DNA from: Chloroflexota bacterium
GTDB taxonomy: Bacteria; Chloroflexota; Ktedonobacteria; Ktedonobacterales; JADMIN01
Assembly: GCA_021814145.1 (NCBI GenBank)
Contig: JAKAIY010000022.1
Coordinates: 1 to 34,165 of the forward strand
DNA length: 34,165 nucleotides
Direction: 5' to 3'
How positions within the stretch are numbered: the first letter of the stretch is position 1; the number at the start of each line of letters is the position of its first letter. The notes under the pieces are model-generated. The model was not told the origin of the DNA, ran no database searches, and saw only the letters and a program-made list of their open reading frames with translations. Shown piece after piece: positions 23,195 to 30,936 of this stretch. A program made the position numbers and the translations under genes.

Positions 23195-24505
23195 ATGTGT
23201 CATGGCCTGGTCTGTTGGGAAAAGAGATTCAGGGATAAGTGTGGCGTCGAAGTGGATCCGCGAGAAGACACGTTGAAAGCCACCTGGCTGGCGAATCGCT
23301 ATCAGGTCGCGGGGCTTCGGGCGCAGGGAGCGTTTTGCCTGGTCTATCAGGGACAGGACACTGTATTGCAGCGTCCTGTCGCTATCAAGGCCCCCTTTGC
23401 GACGCATGCTGACATGTATCGCGCCACGCTAACACAGACGGCTGCTCTGGCGCATCCCGCTTTCCTCGCGCTCTACGATGTCATTGAACAGGATGGGGCG
23501 CTGTTCCTCGCATATGAATTTGTCGAGGGACGTCCACTTGCGAGCTATATCGCTACGGGCCTGCCCCTGCGCCGCGCGCTCGCGCTGGTCCTTCAGGTAA
23601 CACGCGCGCTGGCCTACGCGCATGCGCATGGCGTCACTCATGGTGACCTAACCCCATCCGCCATTCTGATAGATCACGCCGCGGTCGCGCGGGTTGCGAA
23701 TGTTGGTCTGGCGGCGGATGACGCCTACTTTGATGATGTCGCCACGAGCGCATACGCTTCGGGGGTCGCGGACGATCCCGATATCACCGCGTCGCTGCTC
23801 TCGGAACGTGTCGAGCGGCTGGATACCTGGGCGGCGGCAGCGCTTCTCTGGCAGCTCATTACTGACGCGGATATCGAAAAGAGCTTCCTTGCGCGTGTCA
23901 GATCATACCGCGCGGATACGCCAGACCAGTTACGCGATATAATCGAACGGGCGATGCGTGTCAGCCATCCGAATGCGATTTCCACGGCGGAATCACTAGG
24001 AATCGAGCTGGCGGCGCTCAACGATGCGCTCGCGGCCAATAACGTCGTGGGCGAAGAGTCTACTCCTCCCATGATTCTCGCGCTGCGATCCGCGCGCAAA
24101 CATGCCACGGGAGCCGTGACGGGAGCAGCGGTTGACGTCGCTGGAGTGCGTTGGCGTGGAATGAGCGCTAGAGGCGTTTCGCCTACCGCAACCACCAGTT
24201 ATGGTGATCCAGACGATGGAGCGCTCGCTCAGGATGACCCCAATATCACCCAACCAGCCGGTGACGCTGGATACGAAGCCCAGGCTCCGCGCCTCCGTCT
24301 GCCGTCGCGTTCAACCAGCGTGACTGATCCACGCCTGCCCGGCGCCCAATATGCGGCCGCACAGGAGACACAGCCCTGGCGCGCGGAGGCGCGCGGGCGT
24401 CTCAGTGGCTGGTTGTGGGCGTTGATCTCGCTGGCGGTTTTCGCGCTCTGCTTCCTGGCGGGATTCTTCCTGGCGCCTGCGATACCGCTTCCACAATTAC
24501 CCTGA
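23195..24505 (+). CDS. Membrane-anchored Ser/Thr protein kinase-like protein, probable pseudokinase
   Basis: A 436-aa protein with a Hanks-type kinase fold at ~30-275, a Pro/Ser/Thr/Asp-rich linker at ~280-405 and one C-terminal membrane span (WLWALISLAVFALCFLAGFF). It keeps the beta3 Lys (VAIK, Lys65) and an F-helix-like DTWAAAALLWQL. The Gly loop is degenerate (AGLRAQGAFCLVY), HRD is H149-G-D, the K and N of D-L-K-P-x-N are Thr and Ala, and DFG is N169-V-G. Losing the metal-binding Asp and Asn argues for a pseudokinase with its kinase domain inside the cell. No clear ribosome site was found; GTG 23252 or TTG 23273 are alternative starts that would still keep the kinase fold. The ROK-like gene is just upstream. 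Confidence 0.82.
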   Translation: MCHGLVCWEKRFRDKCGVEVDPREDTLKATWLANRYQVAGLRAQGAFCLVYQGQDTVLQRPVAIKAPFATHADMYRATLTQTAALAHPAFLALYDVIEQDGALFLAYEFVEGRPLASYIATGLPLRRALALVLQVTRALAYAHAHGVTHGDLTPSAILIDHAAVARVANVGLAADDAYFDDVATSAYASGVADDPDITASLLSERVERLDTWAAAALLWQLITDADIEKSFLARVRSYRADTPDQLRDIIERAMRVSHPNAISTAESLGIELAALNDALAANNVVGEESTPPMILALRSARKHATGAVTGAAVDVAGVRWRGMSARGVSPTATTSYGDPDDGALAQDDPNITQPAGDAGYEAQAPRLRLPSRSTSVTDPRLPGAQYAAAQETQPWRAEARGRLSGWLWALISLAVFALCFLAGFFLAPAIPLPQLP

Positions 24506-24546
24506 GCGCGTCTGCGCGCGTGTGGAAAGGATAAAAGGCTAGCCCA

Positions 24547-25050
24547 ATGCGTCAACTCTGGGCGCCATGGCGCATGACCTATGTCGGCGGTGAGAACCCC
24601 CGAACAGGGTGTATCTTCTGCGCGAAAGCGAGTGAGAGCAAAGACGAGGAGAATCTGATCCTTGTTCGCGGCGAAACGTGTTTCGCGCTGATGAATCTCT
24701 ACCCGTATAACACGGGCCACCTTATGATCGCTCCCTACGCCCATGTGTCGGGTATCCAGCAGATGAGCGTTGATTCGCTGACCGAAATGATGACGCTCTC
24801 CCAGCGCCTTCTCGACGCGCTCCAGCAGGCGCTGGGGCCGCACGGCTTCAATCTTGGCATCAACCAAGGTGAGATCGCGGGAGCAGGCATCGCTGATCAC
24901 GCGCACCTGCATATCGTGCCGCGCTGGAGTGGTGACACCAACTTCATGCCGGTTATCGCGGATGTGAAAGTCCTGCCAGAGTTTCTGGAGTCAACCTACC
25001 AGAAGATTCGCGAGCGGCTCCAGATGACAGCGGCGCCGCGTGAGCCATAG
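24547..25050 (+). CDS. HIT-family hydrolase / Ap4A phosphorylase-like protein
   Basis: A 167-aa HIT protein. The N-terminal LWAPWRMTYV and the C-I-F-C pair (GCIFCAK) are typical of the Ap4A phosphorylase-like branch, and the active site is HAHLHIVPRW with the histidine triad. The NTGHLMIAPYAHV segment is the usual nucleotide-binding strand. It should cleave a dinucleoside polyphosphate or nucleoside phosphoramidate or ester; the natural substrate is not set by sequence. An AAAAGG lies ~8 nt before the ATG, 41 bp after the pseudokinase gene. It may be cotranscribed with that cluster, but it is also common as a lone housekeeping gene. Confidence 0.92.
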   Translation: MRQLWAPWRMTYVGGENPRTGCIFCAKASESKDEENLILVRGETCFALMNLYPYNTGHLMIAPYAHVSGIQQMSVDSLTEMMTLSQRLLDALQQALGPHGFNLGINQGEIAGAGIADHAHLHIVPRWSGDTNFMPVIADVKVLPEFLESTYQKIRERLQMTAAPREP

Positions 25051-25065
25051 CGGCGATCACGCCGC

Positions 25066-25095
25066 TTGCGATGACATACGGCCACAGGCTATGAT
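25066..25095 (+). promoter_or_regulatory. Putative promoter for the acylphosphatase-gatCA genes
   Basis: TTGCGA (25066-25071) and TATGAT (25090-25095; 5 of 6) are separated by 18 bp in the gap after the HIT gene. The -35 matches at 4 of 6 positions. Confidence 0.4.
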
Positions 25096-25148
25096 GCCGG
25101 TATTCATGCGCTCCAATGAGGGAGAGCGTTAGCAACGCCGAGAAAGAC

Positions 25149-25424
25149 ATGAGCACAGTCCGGCTTCGCGTTTCCGTGCGCGGTGTAGTTCAAGGCGTGG
25201 GGTATCGCGCGTTCGCGCAGCGCCATGCCCGCACGCTCGGTATCAGGGGCTACGCGCGCAACATGGATGACGGCTCGGTGGAAGTGATCGCCGAGGGGCC
25301 GCGCGCCACGCTAGAATCGCTTCTGGACGCTCTCAGGCGTGGCGCGCCATACAGCAGGGTGGACACAACCGAGGTTCACTGGGAAGCGGCGACTGGCGAG
25401 TATACGACATTCCTGATTCGATAA
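25149..25424 (+). CDS. acyP: Acylphosphatase
   Basis: A 91-aa protein of normal length for the family. The phosphate-binding loop GVVQGVGYRAF supplies the catalytic Arg, and YARNMDDGSVEVIAEG supplies the catalytic Asn; both are intact. It hydrolyses acyl phosphates such as acetyl or carbamoyl phosphate. I start at ATG 25149, where acylphosphatases usually begin a few residues before the first strand; the ORF-track ATG at 25116 adds 11 residues and also lacks a good ribosome site. gatC follows by 33 bp, past a weak GCGC-TCTG-GCGC-ATTTTT hairpin that could reduce read-through. Confidence 0.92.
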   Translation: MSTVRLRVSVRGVVQGVGYRAFAQRHARTLGIRGYARNMDDGSVEVIAEGPRATLESLLDALRRGAPYSRVDTTEVHWEAATGEYTTFLIR

Positions 25425-25457
25425 CGCGCTCTGGCGCATTTTTAAGGAGCACAGGTG

Positions 25458-25754
25458 ATGAGCATTGATCGGAAGACAGTGGAGCATGTAGCCAGGCTTG
25501 CGCGACTGGCGCTGACACATGAAGAACGCGGCCGCATTCAGGAACAGCTTTCTTCCATTCTCGGCCATATCAATGTTATCAATGAGGCGGATACAAGCGG
25601 TGTCTCGGCTTCAGCGAATATCCTGCCGATGACGAATGTGATGACGGAGGATGCTTCGCGCCCACCAGTGCCACCCCAGACTCTGCTCGAGAACGCCCCA
25701 GCGCGCGAGGATGGGTATTTCCGCGTGCGCGCTGTGCTGGAAGAGGACGAATGA
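25458..25754 (+). CDS. gatC: Asp-tRNA(Asn)/Glu-tRNA(Gln) amidotransferase subunit C
   Basis: A 98-aa GatC. The N-terminal IDRKTVEHVARLARLALTHEE is the conserved helical start and the C-terminal part has TEDASRPPVPPQTLLENAPAREDGYF, diagnostic for GatC, which wraps round GatA. With GatA and GatB it amidates misacylated tRNA. I prefer ATG 25458 (AAGGAG 8 nt upstream) over the GTG at 25455. gatA follows by 70 bp; gatB is not in the window. The pair implies that the organism makes Gln-tRNA and/or Asn-tRNA by the indirect route. Confidence 0.95.
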   Translation: MSIDRKTVEHVARLARLALTHEERGRIQEQLSSILGHINVINEADTSGVSASANILPMTNVMTEDASRPPVPPQTLLENAPAREDGYFRVRAVLEEDE

Positions 25755-25824
25755 GGCCCTCGGCCAATTCTGAACCGCGAGATTGTCTGAATGCGCGCAA
25801 ACTGATACTGAGGAGATAGAGCAC

Positions 25825-27321
25825 GTGCCTGAACTCTGGCAATTGACAATCAGTGAAGCCTCTGAGGCGCTGCGGCGGCGTGAGATCAGCGCGACTGAGT
25901 TGACGCGAGCGCACCTTGATCGCATCGAGCAGGTCGAGGGATCCGTACGCGCGTTTGTAACCGTGACGGACCAGCAGGCGATGCGTGACGCGGAGCAGGT
26001 TGACCGGCTTCGCCGTGAAGGCGTGGAACTGGGGCCGCTAGCGGGTGTGCCGCTGGCGATCAAGGATGTTATCAGCACCAAGGGTGTGCGCACAACCTGC
26101 TCATCGCGCATGCTGGAGCATTACACCCCACCCTACGACGCGACCGTCATGACACATCTGCATGAAGCCCATGCGATCATGCTTGGCAAGACCAATATGG
26201 ATGAGTTCGCGATGGGGTCGTCCACAGAAAACTCTGCGTTCTTCACAACCCACAATCCCTGGGACCTCAACCGGGCGCCCGGTGGAAGCAGCGGCGGGTC
26301 CGCGTCGGCTGTGGCGGTAGGTGAGGCGATGGCGGCGCTCGGTTCCGATACTGGCGGCTCCGTGCGCCAACCAGGCGCGCTGACTAATACCAACGCGCTC
26401 AAGCCAACGTATGGGCGAGTATCCCGCTATGGGTTGATCGCGTTCGCGTCCTCGCTCGACCAGATTGGCCCATTCACGCGCAACGCGCGTGACATGGCGC
26501 TGATGCTGCAGGCCATCGCGGGCTATGATCCGCTCGACTCTACTTCCATTAACGCTCCTGTCCCAGACTATTCCGCCGCACTGACTGGCGATATCAAGGG
26601 GATGCGCATCGGCGTCCCGCAAGAGTATTTCGTGGAAGGGACTGAGCCAGGCGTGCGCGCCGCCGTCGAGCAGGCGATTGAGACGCTCAAATCGCTCGGC
26701 GCGGAGATTGGCGAGTGCTCACTGCCGCACACACGCTATGGCATCGCGGCGTACTACATCATTGCCCCCGCGGAGTGCAGCGCTAATCTGGCGCGGTATG
26801 ACGGCGTGAAGTACGGCCATACGGCCAAGAAGCTGAGTGGCGGACTGATTGATTTTGTGTCCGAGACGCGCGCGGAAGGGTTTGGCGCTGAGGTCAAGCG
26901 GCGCATTATGCTCGGAGCCTATGCGCTCTCGTCCGGTTACTACGACGCTTACTATCTTAAGGCCGAGCGTGTTCGCACGCTTATCAAACAGGACTTCGAC
27001 GCGGCATTCGCACGTTTTGACGCGCTGATCAGCCCGACAAGCCCCAGCGTCGCCTTTGAGCTAGGCTCCAAGGTGTCAGATCCCTACGCGATGTACCTGA
27101 ACGATGTATTTACCATTCCAGCGAATCTGGCGGGAATCTGCGGCCTCTCGATACCGGGCGGTTTTAGTGAAGGGCTGCCAGTTGGGGTGCAACTGCTGGG
27201 GCCTGCGCTTGGAGAAGCGACGTTGCTGCGCATCGCGGACGCCTTCCAGCGAGCTACGGATTACCATACGAAGTGGCCAGAGACACCGGTGGCGAAAAAG
27301 AAGAGTCGCAAGCGCTCCTGA
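25825..27321 (+). CDS. gatA: Asp-tRNA(Asn)/Glu-tRNA(Gln) amidotransferase subunit A (amidase)
   Basis: A 498-aa amidase-signature enzyme that releases ammonia from glutamine for GatB. The Ser-cisSer-Lys triad is visible: Lys80 in LAIKDVI, Ser155 in PGGSSGGSAS and Ser179 in SDTGGSVRQP, almost the same numbers as in characterised GatA proteins. KPTYGRVSRYGL follows. The segment between Ser179 and KPTYG reads GALTNTNAL, a variant of the usual F-C-G block. The start is GTG 25825, with GAGGAG 9 nt upstream; the ORF-track start at 25783 adds 14 residues without a ribosome site. The C-terminus is a Lys/Arg-rich tail. Confidence 0.96.
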   Translation: MPELWQLTISEASEALRRREISATELTRAHLDRIEQVEGSVRAFVTVTDQQAMRDAEQVDRLRREGVELGPLAGVPLAIKDVISTKGVRTTCSSRMLEHYTPPYDATVMTHLHEAHAIMLGKTNMDEFAMGSSTENSAFFTTHNPWDLNRAPGGSSGGSASAVAVGEAMAALGSDTGGSVRQPGALTNTNALKPTYGRVSRYGLIAFASSLDQIGPFTRNARDMALMLQAIAGYDPLDSTSINAPVPDYSAALTGDIKGMRIGVPQEYFVEGTEPGVRAAVEQAIETLKSLGAEIGECSLPHTRYGIAAYYIIAPAECSANLARYDGVKYGHTAKKLSGGLIDFVSETRAEGFGAEVKRRIMLGAYALSSGYYDAYYLKAERVRTLIKQDFDAAFARFDALISPTSPSVAFELGSKVSDPYAMYLNDVFTIPANLAGICGLSIPGGFSEGLPVGVQLLGPALGEATLLRIADAFQRATDYHTKWPETPVAKKKSRKRS

Positions 27322-27355
27322 GGCTTTTTCACAGGCTTTTCACTGGAGGCGCTCT

Positions 27356-28003
27356 ATGCGACTGCTCATCGCGCGCCACGGCGCGACACAACACAATCTG
27401 GATGGACGCCTGACAGGGCAGATTGACGCGCCGCTCAGCGCTCTGGGAGAACGGCAGGCCATGGCGCTGGCCGACCGGCTGGCAAGCTGGCGCTTTGACA
27501 CGATCATCGCGTCCGACCTCACGCGAGCGAAAGCGACCGCTGAAGCGATCGCGAAATATCACGGGCTGCCTGTCCTGCTCGACGCGGATCTCCGCGAGAT
27601 TGATATGGGCGCATGGGCTGGCAGGCCCTACACGGAGTGGACCGCTGATGAACGGCTGCGCTTCGAGGCGATGGAATGTGACCCGACCGGGAGCCTTTCC
27701 GCACCTGGGGGCGAGAGCTTCGCCGCGCTGGCGGAGCGGACGGAGCGCGCCTTGCTGCGAACCCGTAAGCGGCACCCGGACGGAACTGTGCTATGGGTAG
27801 CGCATGGCGGCGTCATCAGCGTGTTGCTGGTGCGCGCGCTGGGGCTGGGGTTTCACCAGGGACGGCAGTTCCAGCGGTCGAACTGCGCGCTTTTTGAGCT
27901 TCGTTATGAGGGCAAGCATGTCACCATAGCGCGGTTGAATGACATCGCTCACCTCGAGTCCTTAGAGGCGAACGAGCCCAGCGAGGCGCGCCAGGCGCTC
28001 TAA
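27356..28003 (+). CDS. Histidine phosphatase (phosphoglycerate-mutase-like) family protein
   Basis: A 215-aa protein. The phospho-His motif ARHGATQHN is at residues ~6-14, followed by the phosphate-pocket strand TIIASDLTRAKATAEAI, the acid loop LREIDMGAWAGR and the second His in VAHGGVISVLL. The length and acid loop fit the broad phosphatase branch (GpmB/CobC/PhoE-like) rather than a true glycolytic mutase. The substrate is unknown. ATG 27356 has GGAGG 6 nt upstream; the ORF-track start at 27104 is an extension inside gatA. It follows gatA by 34 bp and so is likely cotranscribed. Confidence 0.92.
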   Translation: MRLLIARHGATQHNLDGRLTGQIDAPLSALGERQAMALADRLASWRFDTIIASDLTRAKATAEAIAKYHGLPVLLDADLREIDMGAWAGRPYTEWTADERLRFEAMECDPTGSLSAPGGESFAALAERTERALLRTRKRHPDGTVLWVAHGGVISVLLVRALGLGFHQGRQFQRSNCALFELRYEGKHVTIARLNDIAHLESLEANEPSEARQAL

Positions 28004-28083
28004 ACGTGACGGCCAGCGCGAGCCTCACGGAAATAAATGGTCCCGGCCCGGCCAGCGGAAATCATCAAGGAGCTGGTTGTTTC

Positions 28084-29754
28084 ATGGCAGAGAGTAATTC
28101 GCCCACGACCTTCCAGGGTTCGCGGGATGTGAATGAGTTCTGGGCGCGAGGAGATTTTCAACCCCGCGATGGAGTCCAGGCTTCTCCCCTGATTGATGGT
28201 CGGGCGGCGATGCTGGCTATGTGCCGGGCGTTTCTCAGCGCGCGTGACTACATCTTGCTGGCTGGATGGGATATTCGGGCAGACCTGCTCATGGTGCGTG
28301 GGGAGGATGCTCGCATGGGGCCTGATGGAAGCCCGGAACAGGAAGCGTTTCTCGCGGGTCTGCGCGAGGAAGGTCTTACGGATGACGCGCTGGCGCTCTG
28401 GGCGGAGGGCCGGCTGCGCGTCAGTGAGGTATTGGGCTTCGCCGCGCGGCGTGGTGTGAAAGCTGGCGTTCTCCTCTGGGATGCGCCCCATTTGGGCATG
28501 CATATCACGAATGACCCCAAAGAACAGCGGAAAGCGCTCGAAGCGGCGGGAGTGAATTGTGTGCTGGACACCAGCAGTCGCAAGCTCACGCACATGCTCG
28601 AGGCGCTACATCAGAAATGCGCGGTCGTGGACGGGAAGGTCGCTTTTGTTGGTGGCGTAGACCTGACGCTCCAGGCCGACGGCGACTATGATCGCTGGGA
28701 TACGAACGCGCATCCCCCGGAATCCCCCGAGCGCGGCTCAGCCCGGAGGGTGTCCACCCATCCCTGGCACGACGCGCACCTCCGCATCCTGGGTCCGGCA
28801 GTCGCTGATATTCAGAGCAACATTGTGCAGCGCTGGGCAGACGTGATTGAGCGCGAAGGCGGGCCAGAGTGGCCACTGGCGATCCCCCCCGCATCCACCA
28901 CGCCGCTCACAGGCGGCGTGACGGCCCAGATTACGCGCACGATTCCTCCTGACACCTATGCGTTCGCTCCTGGCGGAATCAAGACCATTTACGAATCCTA
29001 TATGCGCGCGGCGCGCGCGGCGCAGCGATACATCTATCTGGAGAGCCAGTATTTCTGGCCAGAGGTCTATCGAGGAATAGACTCACTCCTCTGGGGTGGC
29101 CGCTCTGAAGAGATGGCCGCGTTCATCGAGGAGCTCGCTGGCGCGCTGACCCGGGGCGCCTACGTCTGCCTCGTTCTGCCGGATCATCCAAACTGTGGCA
29201 GGCGCTACAGTGACGCGGGCATCACGCTGCTAAGCGAGCTGGCGCCTGACGCGGTAGCAGCCGGGCGGTTGCTGGTGTTCACGCTCGGCGCTTCACATCC
29301 TGAAGCGGAAGCGCCCGGAGGCATGCTCTACCGACCAGTCTATGCGCACGCGAAGGTGGGCATTGTGGATGATTACTGGCTAACAGTTGGCTCGGCGAAT
29401 TTGAATAATCGTGGGTTCCTTAATGACGCCGAGCTCAATATAGCCATCGTTGATCCACACATGGCTGGCGAGCTGCGCATGTCTCTCTGGGCGGAGCATT
29501 TGCGGGCGCGCCTGGAAGAAATCACGGCGCTTCGTGATATTGAGGCGGGAGTGGCGGCGCTGAAACAGCAAGCGCAAGAGAATTTTGACCGCGTGACACG
29601 GCGAGAGCCACTGCAAGGCCACCTTCTGCCGTATATCACGTCTGATAAGGCCAGTGAATGGGGCGCGGTGGTCAATCCTGAGCACGGCTGGCTGGACTCC
29701 ATTGAGGGAGGGCTTGGAGCAACCGCGGAAGCCTATCGAAACCGCTATCTGTGA
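28084..29754 (+). CDS. Phospholipase-D-superfamily protein (cardiolipin synthase/PLD-like), cytoplasmic type
   Basis: A 556-aa protein with two complete HKD motifs: HQKCAVVD (His176) with GGVDL after it, and HAKVGIVD (His422) followed by GSANLNNRG. The layout, including HPWHDAHLRILGPAV and YIYLESQYFW, matches bacterial PLD/cardiolipin-synthase-like proteins that begin without a membrane anchor. No signal peptide is seen, unlike the lipoprotein PLD at 3459. I use ATG 28084 (AAGGAG 11 nt upstream) instead of GTG 28006, which has no ribosome site. Likely products are transphosphatidylation or phosphodiester cleavage products. Confidence 0.87.
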   Translation: MAESNSPTTFQGSRDVNEFWARGDFQPRDGVQASPLIDGRAAMLAMCRAFLSARDYILLAGWDIRADLLMVRGEDARMGPDGSPEQEAFLAGLREEGLTDDALALWAEGRLRVSEVLGFAARRGVKAGVLLWDAPHLGMHITNDPKEQRKALEAAGVNCVLDTSSRKLTHMLEALHQKCAVVDGKVAFVGGVDLTLQADGDYDRWDTNAHPPESPERGSARRVSTHPWHDAHLRILGPAVADIQSNIVQRWADVIEREGGPEWPLAIPPASTTPLTGGVTAQITRTIPPDTYAFAPGGIKTIYESYMRAARAAQRYIYLESQYFWPEVYRGIDSLLWGGRSEEMAAFIEELAGALTRGAYVCLVLPDHPNCGRRYSDAGITLLSELAPDAVAAGRLLVFTLGASHPEAEAPGGMLYRPVYAHAKVGIVDDYWLTVGSANLNNRGFLNDAELNIAIVDPHMAGELRMSLWAEHLRARLEEITALRDIEAGVAALKQQAQENFDRVTRREPLQGHLLPYITSDKASEWGAVVNPEHGWLDSIEGGLGATAEAYRNRYL

Positions 29755-29813
29755 AACGCGGGGGCGCATTCGGCGGCTGTTGGCTGTCAATCGCCGTCCG
29801 CTGTACCAGTATG

Positions 29814-29842
29814 TTGGGGTATTATAAAGTATCCCGTACACT
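29814..29842 (+). promoter_or_regulatory. Putative promoter upstream of the MBL-glgB genes
   Basis: TTGGGG (29814-29819) and TACACT (29837-29842) are spaced 17 bp; TACACT is the same -10 as in the proposed hppA promoter. An AT-rich TATTATAAAG lies within the spacer and could itself serve as a -10. Confidence 0.35.
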
Positions 29843-29916
29843 GGAGTAAGCAAGCGGCTGCTCTATTACGCGAGCTTGATGCGCGCGCGTCAATAGAAGG
29901 TCCTAGAGGAACAATC

Positions 29917-30894
29917 ATGAACACACAGCCAGCGGGTCATGCAAAGCGGCTCGCTCCTGATCTTTGGGTCATAGACACCCTGTTTCAGGGCGAGCGGGGA
30001 ATCATTGCGAGTTATCTGCTGACGGGTCCGCATGGGCTGGCGTTAGTGGATGTCGGGTCGGCGGCGTCGCTGAATGAATTGCTCGCTGGTATCCAGGTGA
30101 CAGGACACGATCCGCGCGAGATCCAGCACATCGTTCTTACGCATGTGCATCTCGATCACGCGGGCGCGACGGGGGCGCTGCTGGCGCATACGCCGAATGC
30201 CCGGGTATACGTCCATCACATCGGCGCTCCCCATCTGATCAATCCAGACAAGCTTCTCGCCAGCGCGACACGCATCTATGGCGACCAGATGGAGCGGCTC
30301 TGGGGCGCTATTCTTCCCGTGCCAGCCGAGCGCGTGACGCCCATTGATGATGGCGCGGAGCTAGCGGTAGGTGAGCGCGTATTACGCGCGCTTTATACTC
30401 CGGGGCATGCTATCCATCACGTGGCGCTTCATGATTCCGCCAATAATGTGATCTTTTCCGGTGATGTGGGAGGCGTGCGGCTTGAGGATATCTCGTATGT
30501 CCGGCCGCCGACGCCTCCCCCGGACCTCAATCTGGAGGACTGGTCAACCAGCATTGAGCGGCTGAGAGCGCTGCGACCCAAGACCCTGTATCTTCCACAT
30601 TTTGGCGCGGTCGAAGGCAATCTCGACGCGCATTTCGACGCATTGCGGACGCGCCTTTATGCCTGGGGGGAGCTGATGCTGCGCGGCATCCGCGCGGGTA
30701 AGAGCGACTCCGAGCTGGCGGCGGATCTAGCGGCGGCTTCTGACCCTGATGTGGCGAGCGCGGCGTCCGCTCTGGAAGGTGGCGATCAGGCGAACGCGGT
30801 GAAGCGCTATGAGCTGGCGACCAATTACCTTATGAGCGCCCAGGGGTATGTGCGCTATTACCGCAAGACACGCCCCGACTTGCTGAACGGATAA
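29917..30894 (+). CDS. Metallo-beta-lactamase-fold hydrolase
   Basis: A 325-aa MBL-fold protein. Metal ligands appear in order: THVHLDHAG (H-x-H-x-D-H), the later His in YTPGHAIHH, Asp in FSGDVGG and the C-terminal His in YLPHFGA. It belongs to the broad glyoxalase-II/hydrolase-like group; true class B lactamases have a different context and a signal peptide, which is absent here. The C-terminal ~85 residues are helical and may form a lid or an oligomer surface. AGAGG lies 8 nt before the ATG. glgB follows by 42 bp, so they are probably cotranscribed, with no evident pathway link. Confidence 0.88.
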   Translation: MNTQPAGHAKRLAPDLWVIDTLFQGERGIIASYLLTGPHGLALVDVGSAASLNELLAGIQVTGHDPREIQHIVLTHVHLDHAGATGALLAHTPNARVYVHHIGAPHLINPDKLLASATRIYGDQMERLWGAILPVPAERVTPIDDGAELAVGERVLRALYTPGHAIHHVALHDSANNVIFSGDVGGVRLEDISYVRPPTPPPDLNLEDWSTSIERLRALRPKTLYLPHFGAVEGNLDAHFDALRTRLYAWGELMLRGIRAGKSDSELAADLAAASDPDVASAASALEGGDQANAVKRYELATNYLMSAQGYVRYYRKTRPDLLNG

Positions 30895-30936
30895 ACGGAT
30901 AATAGGCGCGTCGCGGACAGAGAGAGGCGACAGGGA

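Noticed and set aside
25426-25444. Terminator between the acylphosphatase gene and gatC
   Set aside because: The stem is only 4 bp (GCGC) before ATTTTT; too weak to list as a terminator, though it may lower read-through.
27104-27355. Long N-terminal extension of the histidine phosphatase
   Set aside because: It lies inside gatA; ATG 27356 with GGAGG begins exactly at the family's first strand.
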